Shown: positions 10,483 to 22,789 of the stretch, piece by piece
How positions within the stretch are numbered: position 1 is the first letter of the stretch
Layout: each line of letters starts with the position of its first letter
NCBI GenBank assembly: GCA_025617745.1
Contig: CM046853.1
Span: 16,287,174-16,351,173 of the forward strand
Direction: 5' to 3'
Origin: Heliocidaris erythrogramma
Lineage: Eukaryota; Echinodermata; Echinoidea; Camarodonta; Echinometridae
DNA: 64,000 nucleotides
Position numbers and translations under genes: made by a program
Notes under the pieces: generated by a model
The model's database searches: none
Seen by the model: the letters and a program-made list of their open reading frames with translations, nothing else
Told to the model about the DNA's origin: nothing

Positions 10483-10960
10483 CTATAGGGCTCACGTAAG
10501 TAATTCACGGCACTATTCACTCACGTGTTATAACGAAGGTTGTCTATAAATCATATTTTGAACAACCCTCGGTAGAAATCGTTTAAATTCACAGAATAGA
10601 GACAAAATATAAATATCTCTCAAATAAAGTACCTAATTTGAGCACTTTCCCGGCGTTAAAAAAGATATTTAGGCTGAAACAAGGCTAGCCGAAATTTCAG
10701 CCCATTTGCACATAGAAACAGTGGAAGTGCACCAGTGATAAAATAAATCCTTTAAAAATAATAAAAAGCTAGCCAACTTCGGCTAAGGTGTCAAATTGAA
10801 AAGAGTATGTCTATTAAACACCATTTACGCTTTTTAAATTTACTGAGGACAATCAATCGATTTTATATGAATATTTCTAATCAATTAATTTCAAATAATC
10901 TTTGCTCCGCCTCACTGGTATGCATTGCGAGCGGATGAATTACTTATGTGGGCCCTATAG
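10483..10960. mobile_element. 478-bp MITE, intact copy
   Basis: Terminal inverted repeats of about 25 bp: CTATAGGGCTCACGTAAGTA at the left, and on the reverse strand of the right end CTATAGGGCCCACATAAGTA. The non-coding interior is nearly identical to 11938-12337 plus 17030-17097. This copy serves as the uninterrupted reference for that second copy. Confidence 0.85.
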
Positions 10961-11937
10961 AGTAGGTCAAAATTTTATAATCTGAATAATTTCAGCCGTA
11001 AATGGTAGAGTTGCATCTACTGATAAAATTGATACCAATTTCTCATTATCTAATCAAGGGTAATGAGGACAGGCAAGTGAGAACGGTCCCAGTGACATCA
11101 CTCACTATTGTCAATTTGCGTGCATGAAACTACGGTTGACGTGTAGATGCGGGAGTGTGATTCTTTATAGTGAATACTGTTTCCTTTGCACCCTGAATGA
11201 AGTGTCGGCTGATTGATGATGTTGAAAGGCACCTGTAGCATCAAAATAGAAAAATTTCAATTTTTGTCTTTATCTTTTAAAAACAAAGAATATAAAAGAA
11301 AAGGCTGCATATTCACTTTTCCTTCATATTCTGGCAATTTATTTATAGTATTATTCCGTCTGTAATTAGGATAGAAGGGGAGATTGGGGACGTTTCACAT
11401 AATTACCCATGGATGCTGTGTGTGAGTCTGAGGGGGGGGGGGGGGGGGGGGGCAGAGAGAGAGAGAGAGAATGAGACTGCTCTGAAAAGGGATCGAGGAG
11501 AGCGAAACTAACCGGCTCGAACGGGAGGCGTGCTAAGCGTTTTGTAATGGTGATAGTTAATAAATTTAAATTTCCCTATCTTAGCAAACGTCCAAGGCAG
11601 AAAGTGAACCTGAATAACTTTGATCGACAGAAAATCCTAGCTCAGATTCTCAAGCGACTGACAACCCCCCCCCCCCCCCCCCTAAATTTTGGAAATACAA
11701 GAGACACGTTTTCCACATAGAAAGCCGCGGGTATGAATCATTCCTTTGGTGTTTGGTGTTACCTGTCCAACGCATAGACAAATGCTGTATGTTTTTATTA
11801 AGGATGGCTTTCAACTTATCTCAAAATGATACTTTAAGCAGTTAAGCATCCAAAAAGAGTAATCTACATCAATTTAAACGCAACCCAGACCAACAAAAGC
11901 AGACGACATTTCCATAACAACGCTGAGCTAGGTTTCG
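10961..11937. other. Non-coding stretch with homopolymer tracts
   Basis: Contains a G tract of about 21 bp (about 11431-11451) followed by (GA)n, and a C tract (about 11666-11681). No gene or element recognised otherwise. Confidence 0.5.
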
Positions 11938-12337
11938 CTATAGGGCTCACATAAGTAATTCACGGCCCTAATCACTCACGTGTTATAACGAAGGTTGTCT
12001 ATAAATCATATTTTGAACACCCATCGGTAGAAATCGTTTAAATTCACAGAATAGAGACAAAATATAAATATCTCTCAAATAAAGTACCTAATTTGGGCAC
12101 TTTCCCGGCGTTAAAAAAAGATATTTAGGCTGAAACAAGGCTAGCCGAAATTTCAGCCCATTTGCACATAGAAACAGTGGAAGTGCACCAGTGATAAAAT
12201 AAATCCTTTAAAAATAATAAAAAGCTAGCCAACTTCGGCTAAGGTGTCAAATTGAAAAGAGTATGTCTATTAAACACCATTTACGCTTTTTAAATTTACT
12301 GAGGACAATCAATCGATTTTATATGAATATTTCTAAT
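11938..12337. mobile_element. MITE copy 2, left part, interrupted by a LINE
   Basis: Begins CTATAGGGCTCACATAAGTA and follows the 10483 copy closely to TTCTAAT at 12331-12337, where the LINE tail starts. The remainder resumes at 17030. Confidence 0.85.
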
Positions 12338-12399
12338 TAGATTAGATTAGATTTTATTAAACTCTATCGACCCCCAATCGGGAGTATGAGAGTCCCAAC

Positions 12400-12575
12400 A
12401 AGAACGCATTTACAATAATGAATATGATTATACAAATGAACATATATTCACAATAATGAATATGATTATACACTTTACAAATGAACATCTTAACAAAAAT
12501 GAATATGATTATACAAATGAACATATTTACAATAATGAATATATGATTATACAAATGAACATATTTGCAAAAAAA
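12400..12575 (-). repeat. Minisatellite in the LINE 3' UTR
   Basis: About four or five copies of a 35-40 bp unit containing AATGAATATGATTATAC and AAATGAACATAT. Confidence 0.7.
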
Positions 12576-12685
12576 AATACAATAAAAATGAGTACAATTG
12601 AAATGTATGCATTGTGAATGTGCATGTTTCAAAAGGTTAATTTAAAACAAATTAACTAACAAACTGACAAGTTTTTATAGAACGA

Positions 12686-13087
12686 TTACAATGTCAAGCG
12701 CACTGGTTGTTTTACCACCCTGCCACTTCTAGTCGTCACATTCGCTCTGGTACATGCAACTGTATTATTGTCCAGAAGTTTTTCATCAATAAATGATTTA
12801 GAGAAGTACAGCATTACTATCCTAATGAATCTAACAATTCTTTTTGAGTGGCATCTTTTAACTACACTAAACAATCTACACATCTGGTAAGAACACAGTC
12901 TCAAGTATTCTTCTGGTATGTACATCTGTCTCTCTTTACTAAAGAAAGAGCACACAAATAAATAATGGAACTCATCTCCGACTTCTTTCAGCGAACATAA
13001 TGTACATAAATCATTATTCACTGATTCTCGAGAAAATCTATTATTATTAACGGGTAACCTATGGGACCTGCATCTAAATTTGCACAA
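12686..13087 (-). pseudogene. LINE ORF2 C-terminal domain
   Basis: 133-residue frame with RLPVNNNRFSRE, then CTLCSLKEVGDEFHYLFVC, a Cys/His-containing motif of the Cx2C...H...C kind found at the end of many CR1/Jockey-group ORF2 proteins, probably nucleic-acid binding. It is out of frame with the RT segment that precedes it in element order, so a frameshift lies between 13088 and 13127. The small ORF readable on the other strand here is a shadow. Confidence 0.75.
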
Positions 13088-13127
13088 TGTAATTGCATCG
13101 CTATCACTTCAAATAAACAGATACTTC

Positions 13128-15008
13128 TCAAAAGCCAATCTTATAATTTGAACAAATTCGATTTGACCATGTTGCTGCATGCCAATCTTGTTCTGACATA
13201 TCCTTTAAGCGCAATTTCAAGGCCCTTAGAAACCAGTGGGTTCCAACTCCCTGTCCTTGTGATAAAAATATATTTCCATAACCGACTTTTTGTAGAATAT
13301 CTTCAATACAACTCAACCATTTTGATGTGAACTGGGTAATTGGATCTTTGTGCATATTAAAAATCAAGCTATGAATCAAGAAAGTGTATCTGTTCTCCTC
13401 ACCTTTCATAATTCTGAACCAAAATCCAATCATTCTACATTTAATGTGATTTAATAAAGTGGAGCGCCCAGTTTCACCATACACCATGGCATCTGGGGTA
13501 AACTTATTTACCCGTAAAATTGTCCTCAAAAACTTTCTATGAAAGATTTCAATTTGAGCAATATTTTCATAACCCCATACTTCACACCCATATGTCAATA
13601 TTGGTAAGATCATCCGATCAAATAATTCACACTGTGTGTCAATGCACAGTTGTAATCGTTTTGCTTTTGCCAATAAACTATACAGAGCTTTCCTCGCCTG
13701 GGATACCTGTTTTATGATTGTTGATTTAAACGTACCATTATACTTAAATCTAACTCCTAAATAAATAAAGTCATCCACAACCTCCAAAACATCACCACTT
13801 AAGTTAAAAATTGGCATTTTCCTCACCTTCTCTCGAGAAAAAGCAACAATTTTAGTCTTACTCGTATTTATGGTTAATTTCCACTTCTGACAATAATCAT
13901 TAACTGCATTCAAGGCAGATTGGAGCTGTTCTGGGCTCTCAGCTAGGACAATAGTGTCGTCTGCATACAACAAACAATACAAATTAACAAACGTATCCAA
14001 AACCCTACTGCACATCTCATTGGCCAGATACTTCAGACCTTCATAGCATGAACCAATATAGCTATCAAAATCATTCAAATAAATGGCAAACAATAATGGA
14101 GAAAGGTTTTCCCCTTGTCGTACACCAACATTGCAAGTAAAATACTCTGACAAATTACCCTTAACATTTACGCATGACTTTGCATGCTGGTATATATTCT
14201 TAATCACATTAACAATTTTACCACGAACACCATTCTTCAGCAGTTTCTGCTATAATGAGTATCTATCAATAAAATCAAAAGCTTTCTTATAATCAATAAA
14301 CGCACAATAAAGACGTTTCTTCTGTTGCAAATAAATATCAATAATGCACTTCAGCACAAATACATGGTCAGTTGTAGAGTAACTTGCACGAAAGCCTGCT
14401 TGCTCCTGCCCAATCTGACAGTTTGAATCCAAAACTTTAGTTAATCTCGAATTTAATACAGAAGTAAATAGTATACCCAAACAACTTAGTAATGTAATAC
14501 CCCTATAGTTATCTGGGTCAGCAGAATCACCTTTATTTTTATAAATTGGAATGATTATTCCTGCACACCAATCTGTGGGTATATTACCTGAATCTAACAC
14601 GATATTAAAAAAGCGGACTAATATCATAATCATATTTCTTGGGCAATTCTTCAAAAATTCATTACGTACTTTATCTATACCACAAGCTTTACCATTTCTT
14701 GATTTCTTTATCATGGACACAACTTCATCTTCAGAGAATGGGTCATGTAATAGATTTTTACTATCAAAACCAGCATTACTCTGTGTTTCATTTAATGAGG
14801 TCACCAATAATCCCTCATGATCAATGTTTCCATTGCCAATCTTCTTAAAGTGATCAACAAAATCAGACAATACAACTGGAGCATCAGTCAAATTATTCTG
14901 CTCCCCAGACTTCAGAAGAGACCAATATTGAGCCGGGTCATTATTTTTTAATTTCCGCAATGACTCATTTTGCTGTTTAAAATACAACCTCCTTTTACGT
15001 CTCAACAT
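13128..15008 (-). pseudogene. LINE ORF2 reverse transcriptase domain
   Basis: RT copies element RNA onto nicked target DNA. In element order: NDPAQYWSLLKSGE (linker), GKACGIDKVRNEFLK, DNYRGITLLSCLG, QAGFRASYSTTDHV, CAFIDYKKAFDFID (first catalytic Asp), then VGVRQGENLSPLLFAIYL and LLYADDTIVLAES, with the YADD box intact, followed by thumb sequence KWKLTINTSKTKIV. The frame is continuous apart from one TAG at about 14250-14252, directly after DRYSL, in a position where related proteins usually have Trp. That single stop and otherwise conserved catalytic residues suggest recent inactivation. The segment after YADD is long and ends at a frameshift near 13128. Confidence 0.88.
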
Positions 15009-15046
15009 TTTTTTATAATACTTACTAAATTAACAATAATCATCCT

Positions 15047-16330
15047 CTACAGTTGAAAGAGAGCTCCTGCTCTTATTTTTATACCTATTCTTCCTATTAA
15101 AATACTCCCTTCTAGCATTCTGACATTCTTTATCAAACCAGGGTTTATTTGCTTTGCCTTTCTTCCCTCCCAACACTTTGCGAGGTGGCTGTTATAAACA
15201 CAAACACCAACTTCCTTTGCAGATTCTACAAACACCTTACTTAATTCAGTACAAAAACAATCCACCTTTTCGCTTGTCACATCAACTTCGAGGCAATCAA
15301 CACCTGAAGAAAGAACATCAATAAATTTACTTACTTGTTGACTGAAAACCCCTCCAGAGTCTGGGGACCATTTAAAAGCTAAATGACCAGGTTTCAAAAT
15401 GAATTGGTCAGACTTATTCTTATTAAAAGCCAAGGAATTTGAAGGCTTCCCTGATAGAATCAAATTAATAGGGCAATGGACATCAGACAAACACTTGTCA
15501 AAAACATCAACTTTGAAGTCAAGAATATTTTCAAAAAGGGAATGAGATACAATAGCATAATCAATGGTGCTACATCCTGCACTTGTATAGCACGTCAAGT
15601 GACCTTGATTTTTATCATCCCCGAATCTACCATTTACAATTTTAAAATCAAAACTCTGACAAACGTCAATCAATAAACTCCCAGACTTATTCACAGTTGT
15701 ATCTTTGTTGTACCTATCAACAACAAAACCGTTATTACATAAGTATTCACGTAAGTCAATATCACTTGGACTCGAGTCAAATTGCTCATTAATAACAGGT
15801 GTGTTATAACGTATCCACAAAATCATCTAGCAGGCCAGTTCTAGCATTAAAGTCGCCAATTAGACACACCGGTAAATCAAATCTACTTTTAATATCTATC
15901 AAATCCTGAATCAAGTTATCAAAAGCATCATTGCTTGAGTGAACTGAGCCATCACATGGAATGTAAACTGCTGCTAGGATAAATTCAAAACCAAGTACGT
16001 TATTCTTTACTCTAACCCAAACTACTGAGTCAGAACAAGTATCAGAGACTAACTCTGTAGAAAAATAAATTTCCTTCCTCATCAAAATACACATTCCATG
16101 GTAACCACCATATTTTCCTGTTTTCTGTTGCTGACATTTTTGCTTTACATAATATTCATAACCTTTAAGATAAGTATCAGAAACATTCACCATATCCGTT
16201 TTTGTTTCAAAGAAACAAATTATGTCATAATCACTACAAAAAACATCAAAAATTCCATCGTTCAATTTACTGGCAAGACCATTTACATTCAAGCTAATAT
16301 AAAAGATAGTCGAGTGGGAATAGCTAAATC
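15047..16330 (-). pseudogene. LINE ORF2 APE endonuclease domain
   Basis: The first frame (16292-15804, readable upstream without an ATG to about 16330) gives ISLNVNGLASKL, CFFETKTD (catalytic Glu) and CLIGDFNARTG (Asp and Asn). The second frame (15826-15047) carries the rest of the domain, including STIDYAIVS and LSDVHCPI with the catalytic Asp-His. The two frames overlap at 15804-15826, marking one frameshift. All catalytic residues are present across the two pieces. The linker then shifts frame again before the RT at 15008. The ORF2 start overlaps or abuts the ORF1 stop at 16352; no good ATG exists, so the native start is unclear. Confidence 0.83.
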
Positions 16331-16351
16331 CGAAAGGGGGTCGGGACCATC

Positions 16352-16819
16352 CTAGCTCTCCTGAACTAAGTTCAAGGAGAGACCAGCCCTTTTCAGTTTA
16401 TCTTCTCCCCAACCATGTTTGCGAAAGAGATCATCCGGAGACGTCAGGATGAATCTCTTGTTCGGGTCCTTCTTTAGTGTGCAATGGATCTTGCCATCTA
16501 TCGTCCACACCTTTTCAGTCTCTTCATCTTTCTTCACGGCATGGAGTAACTTGGCCCTACCTGGAGCCAGGTGCTCGCCAACCATTACATCCTTGAATGT
16601 GGCTGATCTCGAGAGGGCCTTCTTCTTTCTCAGAATCTCTGTATGAATATCCCTTCGCACAAAGCGAGCCACAATGAGCCAGTTCGGGGTTAGCGCATGG
16701 TACAAATGACCCCAAATATCCACAGATATTTTAGACATGGAGGGTCCCTTTATGTGCACTTTAGAAAAATAACTCTGGGAGTGATAGAGGTGCCTTATGA
16801 ATAGCTTTTGTTTCCCCAT
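16352..16819 (-). pseudogene. LINE ORF1, C-terminal part
   Basis: 155 residues. The C-terminal half, RRDIHTEILRKKKALSRS, HLAPGRAKLLHAVKK, VWTIDGKIHCTLKK and TSPDDLFRKHGW, has the form of the conserved C-terminal domain of CR1/Jockey-type ORF1 proteins, thought to bind nucleic acid. No N-terminal zinc finger or esterase domain is present, so the protein is probably truncated with the element's 5' end; the apparent ATG at 16819 is arbitrary. It precedes ORF2 by about 20-60 bp. No other function is suggested. Confidence 0.65.
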
Positions 16820-17029
16820 TTAAAAAGAATACTTCCACCTGGATATCATGGAATGCACCATGAGTGCATAATTGAATAATGATTACATGACATTCATGAG
16901 CACATATCGAATATTAGTGTCAGTGGGTTTTAGAATTTGGTACAGATGACCTTTATCTGCTCATGCTCAGATTGCATCTCCGAAGTGGCTTATTGGACGT
17001 GGCCTGGCAGGCTGCGGCCTCCCAACACG
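16820..17029 (-). other. LINE 5' remainder
   Basis: Between the ORF1 fragment and the MITE junction. Includes GGCCTGGCAGGCTGCGGCC (about 17000). No clear frame; presumably more ORF1-region sequence of the LINE. Confidence 0.4.
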
Positions 17030-17097
17030 AATCTTTGCTCCGCCTCACCGGCATGCATTGCGAGCGGATGAATTACTTATTCATGTGTGCCGTATAG
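17030..17097. mobile_element. MITE copy 2, right part
   Basis: AATCTTTGCTCCGCCTCACC onward matches the end of the 10483 copy and finishes with the terminal repeat (…GCCGTATAG). Confidence 0.82.
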
Positions 17098-17329
17098 AGA
17101 CGCGAACGGAGATCTTGATGGTACATGTATGTATCGGATAACATGTGCATGTGACCTATGACTTTCTCTTCTTGCCGTCAGTCCTGCAATTGTAATGCGA
17201 GCGCAACCGATACTGCACTAACGTTATTGTACATGTAATTCCCACCACTTTTTAACGTAAATTCCTATTATGTATCTCTATGAGGTGCTCATGACATTGG
17301 CACGACCAGTAGGTAGCTGGATTAGGCTC

Positions 17330-17597
17330 CAGTGGCGGATCTACGAGGGGGGGGGGGGGGGGTTAGGGGGTTTAACCCCCCCCCCCCCCCTTGGGCTGCC
17401 AAGTAAAAATTTAATGTGCATAGAAAAACGCTATTATGTCCAGACCCACACAGTTTGTGGTTTGTTTTTTATGGTCTCCATTGCGTTAGTAGATGCCAGG
17501 AATCAATCGGCTCGGCGCTACGCGGCTTGTGGACGAGCATCGTCGTTGGGTCAACCCCCCCCCCCCCTCTCTTGGAAAAAAGCTAGATCCGCCCCTG
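17330..17597. mobile_element. MITE with CAGTGGCGGATC ends and poly-G/poly-C arms
   Basis: Starts CAGTGGCGGATCTACG; the reverse strand of the right end reads CAGGGGCGGATCTAGC. Just inside the ends lie a G tract (about 17348) and C tracts (about 17378 and 17557). GGCTC lies directly outside both ends and may be a partial target duplication. The overlapping open frame (Pro/Gly-rich) is an artefact. Relatives: 38203-38372 and 33919-34103. Confidence 0.62.
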
Positions 17598-17711
17598 GGC
17601 TCCTCTCAAGACACAATGATATTCTGATAAAGTGTCAAATTAGGGTCTGTGCTTGTAGACTAGCTCGCGGAAGTGATTTTTATGTAAGGTTGTATGATTC
17701 CTCCATCGCAT

Positions 17712-17952
17712 CAGCGTTGCTAGAGTTAGCTTTTTAGTAGAATTCGACCTATTCTAGCAGAATTTTAGCAGAATTCTGGTATTTTGGGTTTTTTTGCTTG
17801 TCCCCCAGAAATACTGATAAGCTTTTTTTGTTTGTTTGTTTTTTGCTTGTCAGAGAATTTTGGAGTATTTTTGAGTAAAAAAGTTTAGCAGAAATTTAGC
17901 AGAATTTTCGCTGCTCTTTAGCAGAATAGTATTTTTCTCGCTGGCAACACTG
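17712..17952. mobile_element. 241-bp hAT-type MITE with 8-bp target duplication
   Basis: Ends CAGCGTTGCTAGAG and, on the reverse strand of the right end, CAGTGTTGCCAGCG. An exact 8-bp direct repeat CATCGCAT flanks it (17704-17711 and 17953-17960), the hAT-superfamily target size. The interior holds TAGCAGAATTT and its variants in the same orientation. No ORF, so non-autonomous. Confidence 0.86.
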
Positions 17953-17960
17953 CATCGCAT

Positions 17961-19106
17961 ACCGTATATACTACACTGTGTATATCTATGGAAAACATTT
18001 TTTGTTTGCGGATCGGGCATCCGGCCAGATTCAAAGGTCCGAATTCAAAACTTTATGTCCGGTAGGATGATCTTGAAGAATGATCTTCGTCCGTCGTAGT
18101 CATGGGTGTGGGTGTTAAAATATTTGGTTGTCGGGTTGTTGTTGCGTGACGCAATAGGCCACATTAAGCAGCAGTGCGGTAAGTTGTTGATTCCTCAACC
18201 GTTCTCCATGAAACATCTATTGGGTATGCAGGCTTCATTGCGTCGAGTGTTCTCGTGATGAAGAAGGCACATGCAGGGACATTATACGTCGTTAAATGAG
18301 TTGTGGATGGATTACTGCAGTGGAGCCTCTGGAGGATCGAAGACGGTTGGCTTCATGGTAGAGATAGAGACCTTCATACTCTTTCGTTTGTGGCGACATA
18401 GATTAGTCAGGTATGTTAAGCACAAATGTTTTAGTTTTAGGGACAGAGCTTATACAAAAGCACCAAACTTGCAATATTATGTACTAATGTTAGGACGATC
18501 ATTTTTACCTACAGGACCCATTGAATCAACCACATCTTCATAAAAAATTATGCTCATGTATGCAAATTACATGCGTTAATTCAGTATGTTGACAATGTAT
18601 AAATCTAAAATATTGAAAATGTACCAAACTTTCCAAATGTATTTGTTGTGGACTTGTGGCGATAGCTTTATATTTCCCAGATACACTGTAAATTGAATTT
18701 AATCGCATCTTCATACAAAATCATTCTAATTTAATAATATTTAATTCAGTTTAATCTTTACTGTCCACAAATCATCCGTGGAAATTTGTTTTGTTTACAA
18801 GCATATTATAATTATAAAAATAAAAGCCGATAAAGATAATGGATTAAAAGAAGAAAAAAAAATCAACGATCTTAATTGCCTGTTTGTGTATTATGTTGAA
18901 ATTGAGCAGATATTTAAAAAGTTTATTCAGAAATTAATTATTATAACAGAAGTATAGGCCCCTACAAATTGTAATACTACTCACTATACATGGTTAGTAA
19001 CTTAGTGGACTTGTAAAAGAAAATTTTTCACTTGAAATAAAAACGATGTTCCATTTCTTTCCAGGATTCACTTTCATCTAGGTTTGAACCAGGGAAGTGT
19101 AACTAT
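17961..19106. other. Unassigned AT-rich sequence
   Basis: One open frame at 18271-18543 (90 codons) shows no recognisable domain and atypical composition; not called as a gene. Nothing else seen. Confidence 0.4.
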
Positions 19107-21404
19107 CAGGGTAAAAAATAGTTTCATGAGGGCTATTCTTCCTAAAAAAAGTAGCCCCTGTGGACCACTTTACAGGGGCTATTTCTGGGCCCAAGGGGTC
19201 GATCTTGAATTACTGATATAACAATTTTCTCCCTGCGAGTACTGCGTAATGAGTATCAGTATTCATAATTTCATATGCGCTGTGTATGTTGTTGTTTTAT
19301 TATCATCCATTTTCACTATCAAGTACCCCCCCCCCCCCTTTCATCTTAAGATACATCTGATTTCGTGATTGTGCGGATGCAGAGGGAGCACATAATTTAA
19401 CTACAATTACACTGGAGTTACATAGGATAAACTCACAATATCACACTATCAGCTGTAATGTGAAGATCTGGGTGAAATTTTAATATTACAAAATGAATTG
19501 AATACTACAGTGAATATAGTTTTTATGTACAGTGAAAGTTGAAATATGTATTAAATCAAATCTGATTAATACATTCCTCTGTTTTGACCTGTATACATTA
19601 TTTTTACAGTGTACTAAAGTCCATGACTGTTATTTTTAGGCTATACAAGTAGACTGGCAGAGGTATGCAAAGTATTGAAAAAATGCATGAATCACCATTT
19701 TACCACAGATGTTTCTTCTTTTGTACATGTATTATTTTATCCTTTTTATGTAGTTCCTACCATGGCATAATAGAGTTGCAGATTCCTTGAAGAATTAAAC
19801 TCAATGTACAACATTTGAATAGGTAAATACAATTTGTTATTTTGTTTGTTGTCTCAGATTCATCTATCTTGATTGCAGGATTAGGATTTACTGTTTTATA
19901 AGTTGACACTGAATTAAATTGAAATGGTATCTATTTTGAAAGTCCATATGGAACATGTAGCACAACTGAGGTCCTTGAAGTCTTCAACCTCAATGACCTG
20001 AATTACATGGAGTTTACTTTACTTATACAAATAACAAACAATAATCATATAATAATACTAGGAGATGTTGTGGAAAAGAGAAAGAGAGGAATCACTGAGA
20101 CTTGTGAGAGGGATGAGACAGAAAGGATAGAGAGAATAGATGAGTAGATAGAGTTTGAGGTTTTTGGTCTAGCAGTACGGATGAAAATATTCAAGTCTGT
20201 AAATGGCATAGCACTAAATAGTATATAAGTTGCAAAATACAGATGAAATAGGTTTAAAAAATACAGTTTGCTTGGTCCTTTTCATCTGAAATATCTTTTC
20301 ACTGTATATTCGTGGATGCTACTCAAATTTAGATAGTACAAAGAGGAAGGGTGACAAGTACAACCTTCTTTCATTAGCGAAGTTTGGTGATTAAAAACGC
20401 TTTATTTTTTTGCATAATTTGGGTTTAATTTCAGGAATAAAAAAAAAAATCAAAATTGAGCAGTTCCTTACTATGTAGTGAAATGTTGCCAATCAGACAC
20501 GCAGTCACAGACTTTTGTTTTCTAAATGGATGATTGTCCCATAGCTAGTTGGTCAAAAACCCAACATCAGGGTAGCGTTTCATGAAAGGAAGTTGTCAGA
20601 TATTTTATCCGACAATAAGCTACTAAAATCCTTGCATCTGATTGGCTGAGAGCAAATTTGTCGGATAAAATATCTGACAATTCCTTTCATGAAACGCTCC
20701 CCAGGCCTAACCAGCATCCTTAAAACTTTTGGAAGAATATGAAAATTCATGTCTATCCCCATTAACCACAAAGATGAAAGAGGTTTGAGTCACCAAACTT
20801 GCTAAAACTTTCAACAATCTTTCCTCTCCAAATTTGCACAAAAGAAATATTAAAAAAAACGATCGCGTACCCGTTGCGAGCTCATATCCAGTAGTCGCAC
20901 TAACGATCTCACATCGATCGTATGTACGTAAATAACAGCACACTGTGACGCGTGGAAAACTGGAAACCATATTTTTTTACAAACCGTATTGCGTAAAGAC
21001 TAGTTTAAACTAAACTGAAGCAAGCGATTGAGTTTATCATTGGATTACTACAACGCTGATCAATACGTAACATCAGAGTGAAAGTCGCTACCTTTATTTC
21101 ATTTCACACTATGCATTGCGCATTTTATATTTACGCTAAGACTGTTAACTCTGTTCGATCTTGTTCATGATTTCCGTAGTTAAACTTCTGAAAAGAAAGC
21201 TTGCCGTAAGTGTCCTGCTCGGAGTCCTGCTCTTAGATCACGAATTTCACAATTCATAAATTTATATACAATTTCGGAGCTGAGCAAGGGGGCCACTCTA
21301 AATAAAATGGTCGCCCCAAAGAACTGGGTTTTAAGGATTTTAGGGGCGATTAGCGCTCCACCGAGGGCGAAATCGCCCGTCGCCTCCGTGTATTTTTTAC
21401 CCTG
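19107..21404. mobile_element. Possible large non-autonomous DNA element (weak)
   Basis: CAGGGTAAAAAATA at 19107 recurs inverted at 21391-21404 (TATTTTTTACCCTG). The ends are otherwise weakly similar and the 8 bp outside them do not match. If real, it is a 2.3-kb element hosting the palindromic MITE at 20574. It includes a C tract near 19327 and no credible gene. Confidence 0.25.
20574..20698. mobile_element. 125-bp hairpin MITE
   Basis: Near-perfect inverted repeat: AGCGTTTCATGAAAGGAA and TTGTCAGATATTTTATCCG on the left match the reverse strand of the right with about one difference over 40 bp. The loop is about 40 bp and contains CTGATTGGCTGAGAGC. GGG-rich bases just outside both arms may also belong to it. 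Confidence 0.75.
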
Positions 21405-22785
21405 GACTCCACATAGTTCATGTTATATACTTGACTCCCATTGCAAGAAGCATTCGTTAGTATATCGGTAACGTCAGCGCCTCTCAATCAGCGGAACCTG
21501 GTTCGAGGCTCGCCACGGTCACTTTTTTTTATGAATGTTTAGCAGTTTAAGGAGCCGGTCCAGCTCCCGTGAAAGTGCTGAAATAGCACGCTGTGTGCAT
21601 TACAATAGCACTCTTTGGGTCAGTGGTGCCCAAATGCAGATGTCTTTAATATATTAGTTCTCGTTGACTTGGAGTGTAGATGATGACTTGGTTCAAACTA
21701 CGATTGTCAAACTTCAGCCGACTTCGATATTGGTTAGGGTCAGTTAGTAGGAAGGGGTAGTAGGGGTCTAGAGGATAAGTTGGGGGAGCCAAGTTGGGGA
21801 GCCAAGTGACTAAAACATACATGGGATCTTGTTTTATACCCAATTAAACATTCATACTGGTATCATCTCATTGGTCACTACACATTTTAGGGGTTGGGCT
21901 TTGATCAAAGTTATACATCTAATTGGCCAAGAGTTTATTTGTTGACCACTCCTATGGCAACAGCAGTTTCCAAGCAAACATATTTAAACAATGGAACACT
22001 AAACTTATTCAATCTCCAAATAAACCTTGTGGAAAGAAATAAAAGAACTACAAAATCCATTCAACATTGAAGACAATGGTACAAACATTCCTATTGAGCC
22101 TTTGTTAAGGGAGGCATGATAAAAGCATCAAGCTACCCTCATATTTAACACAATGGTGGATTTAAAGCACAAAAGATCAAAATAACAGGACAGGATAGAG
22201 GCTAAAAGCTTATGAATAATCTAAAATAATACGTACAATAGAGGGGGCATTTTCAAGCATGCTACACTTATATACTTGTAATGCAAATAACTTTACCTTT
22301 CCCACAGTCATAACACAAGACACAGCAAATTAAATTCTATCTTCATCCAAATTAATGCAAATTTATGCATATTTTATAAGTATAATGCCATTAATATACT
22401 GTATGTGCATAATGAATGGCAGCAGAACCTTGAAATGTGCTAAAATTTCTATTCTATAGCTTTTTACCACAGCTTTCCATCAAATTAAATTACATCTTCA
22501 TTAAAAGTTGTTGATATTTCTTGATTCAAGAAAAGTAGAATACAATACACAAGGTAAACATAACATTATCAGTCCAACATGGTTTGACAAAGAAAAATAA
22601 ATCATTTGACAGAGTATTAAAGTAGAACTTCAATGATTTTAAATATTGGCTTAATACTTATTATTGCATAGATGGCATAAATTAAACAAGGTTATCCAAA
22701 TTCAACGCTTGGAAACATTTGAAGTAATGATTATTATAAAACGGTAAAATACAGCCCCCGATATAGCAGCTGAAGAGCTCCTCGA
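21405..22785. other. Unassigned AT-rich sequence
   Basis: No supported gene, RNA or element. Short open frames lack any domain. Confidence 0.4.
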
Positions 22786-22789
22786 ACGC

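Larger units (their letters stand above)
12338..17029 (-). mobile_element. CR1/Jockey-group LINE, 5'-truncated, inserted in a MITE
   Basis: About 4.7 kb on the minus strand. The 3' end is an (ATTAG)n-type tail at 12338-12355. Upstream come a 3' UTR minisatellite, ORF2 (C-terminus, RT, endonuclease) and the C-terminal part of ORF1. The body carries one in-frame stop and about three frameshifts, so it is inactive but fairly young. The ORF1 N-terminus is absent, as expected for a 5'-truncated copy. The flanks rejoin into a MITE with an intact paralogue at 10483-10960. Compared with that copy, 15 bp (10882-10896) are missing at the insertion point, so it ends in a target deletion rather than a duplication. 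Clade beyond the CR1/Jockey group is uncertain. Confidence 0.88.

Noticed and set aside
12357-12632. 91-codon minus frame rich in His, Ile and Phe
   Set aside because: Translation of the LINE 3' UTR minisatellite.
17270-17737. 155-codon + frame with poly-Gly and poly-Pro
   Set aside because: Runs through the G and C tracts of a MITE and ends in the neighbouring hAT-type MITE.
18271-18543. 90-codon + frame as a small host gene
   Set aside because: No domain, no splice or composition support, length within chance expectation.
19107-21404. Strong call of a 2.3-kb hAT element
   Set aside because: Only 14 bp of inverted end match, part of it poly-A, and the flanking 8-mers differ; kept as a weak entry only.
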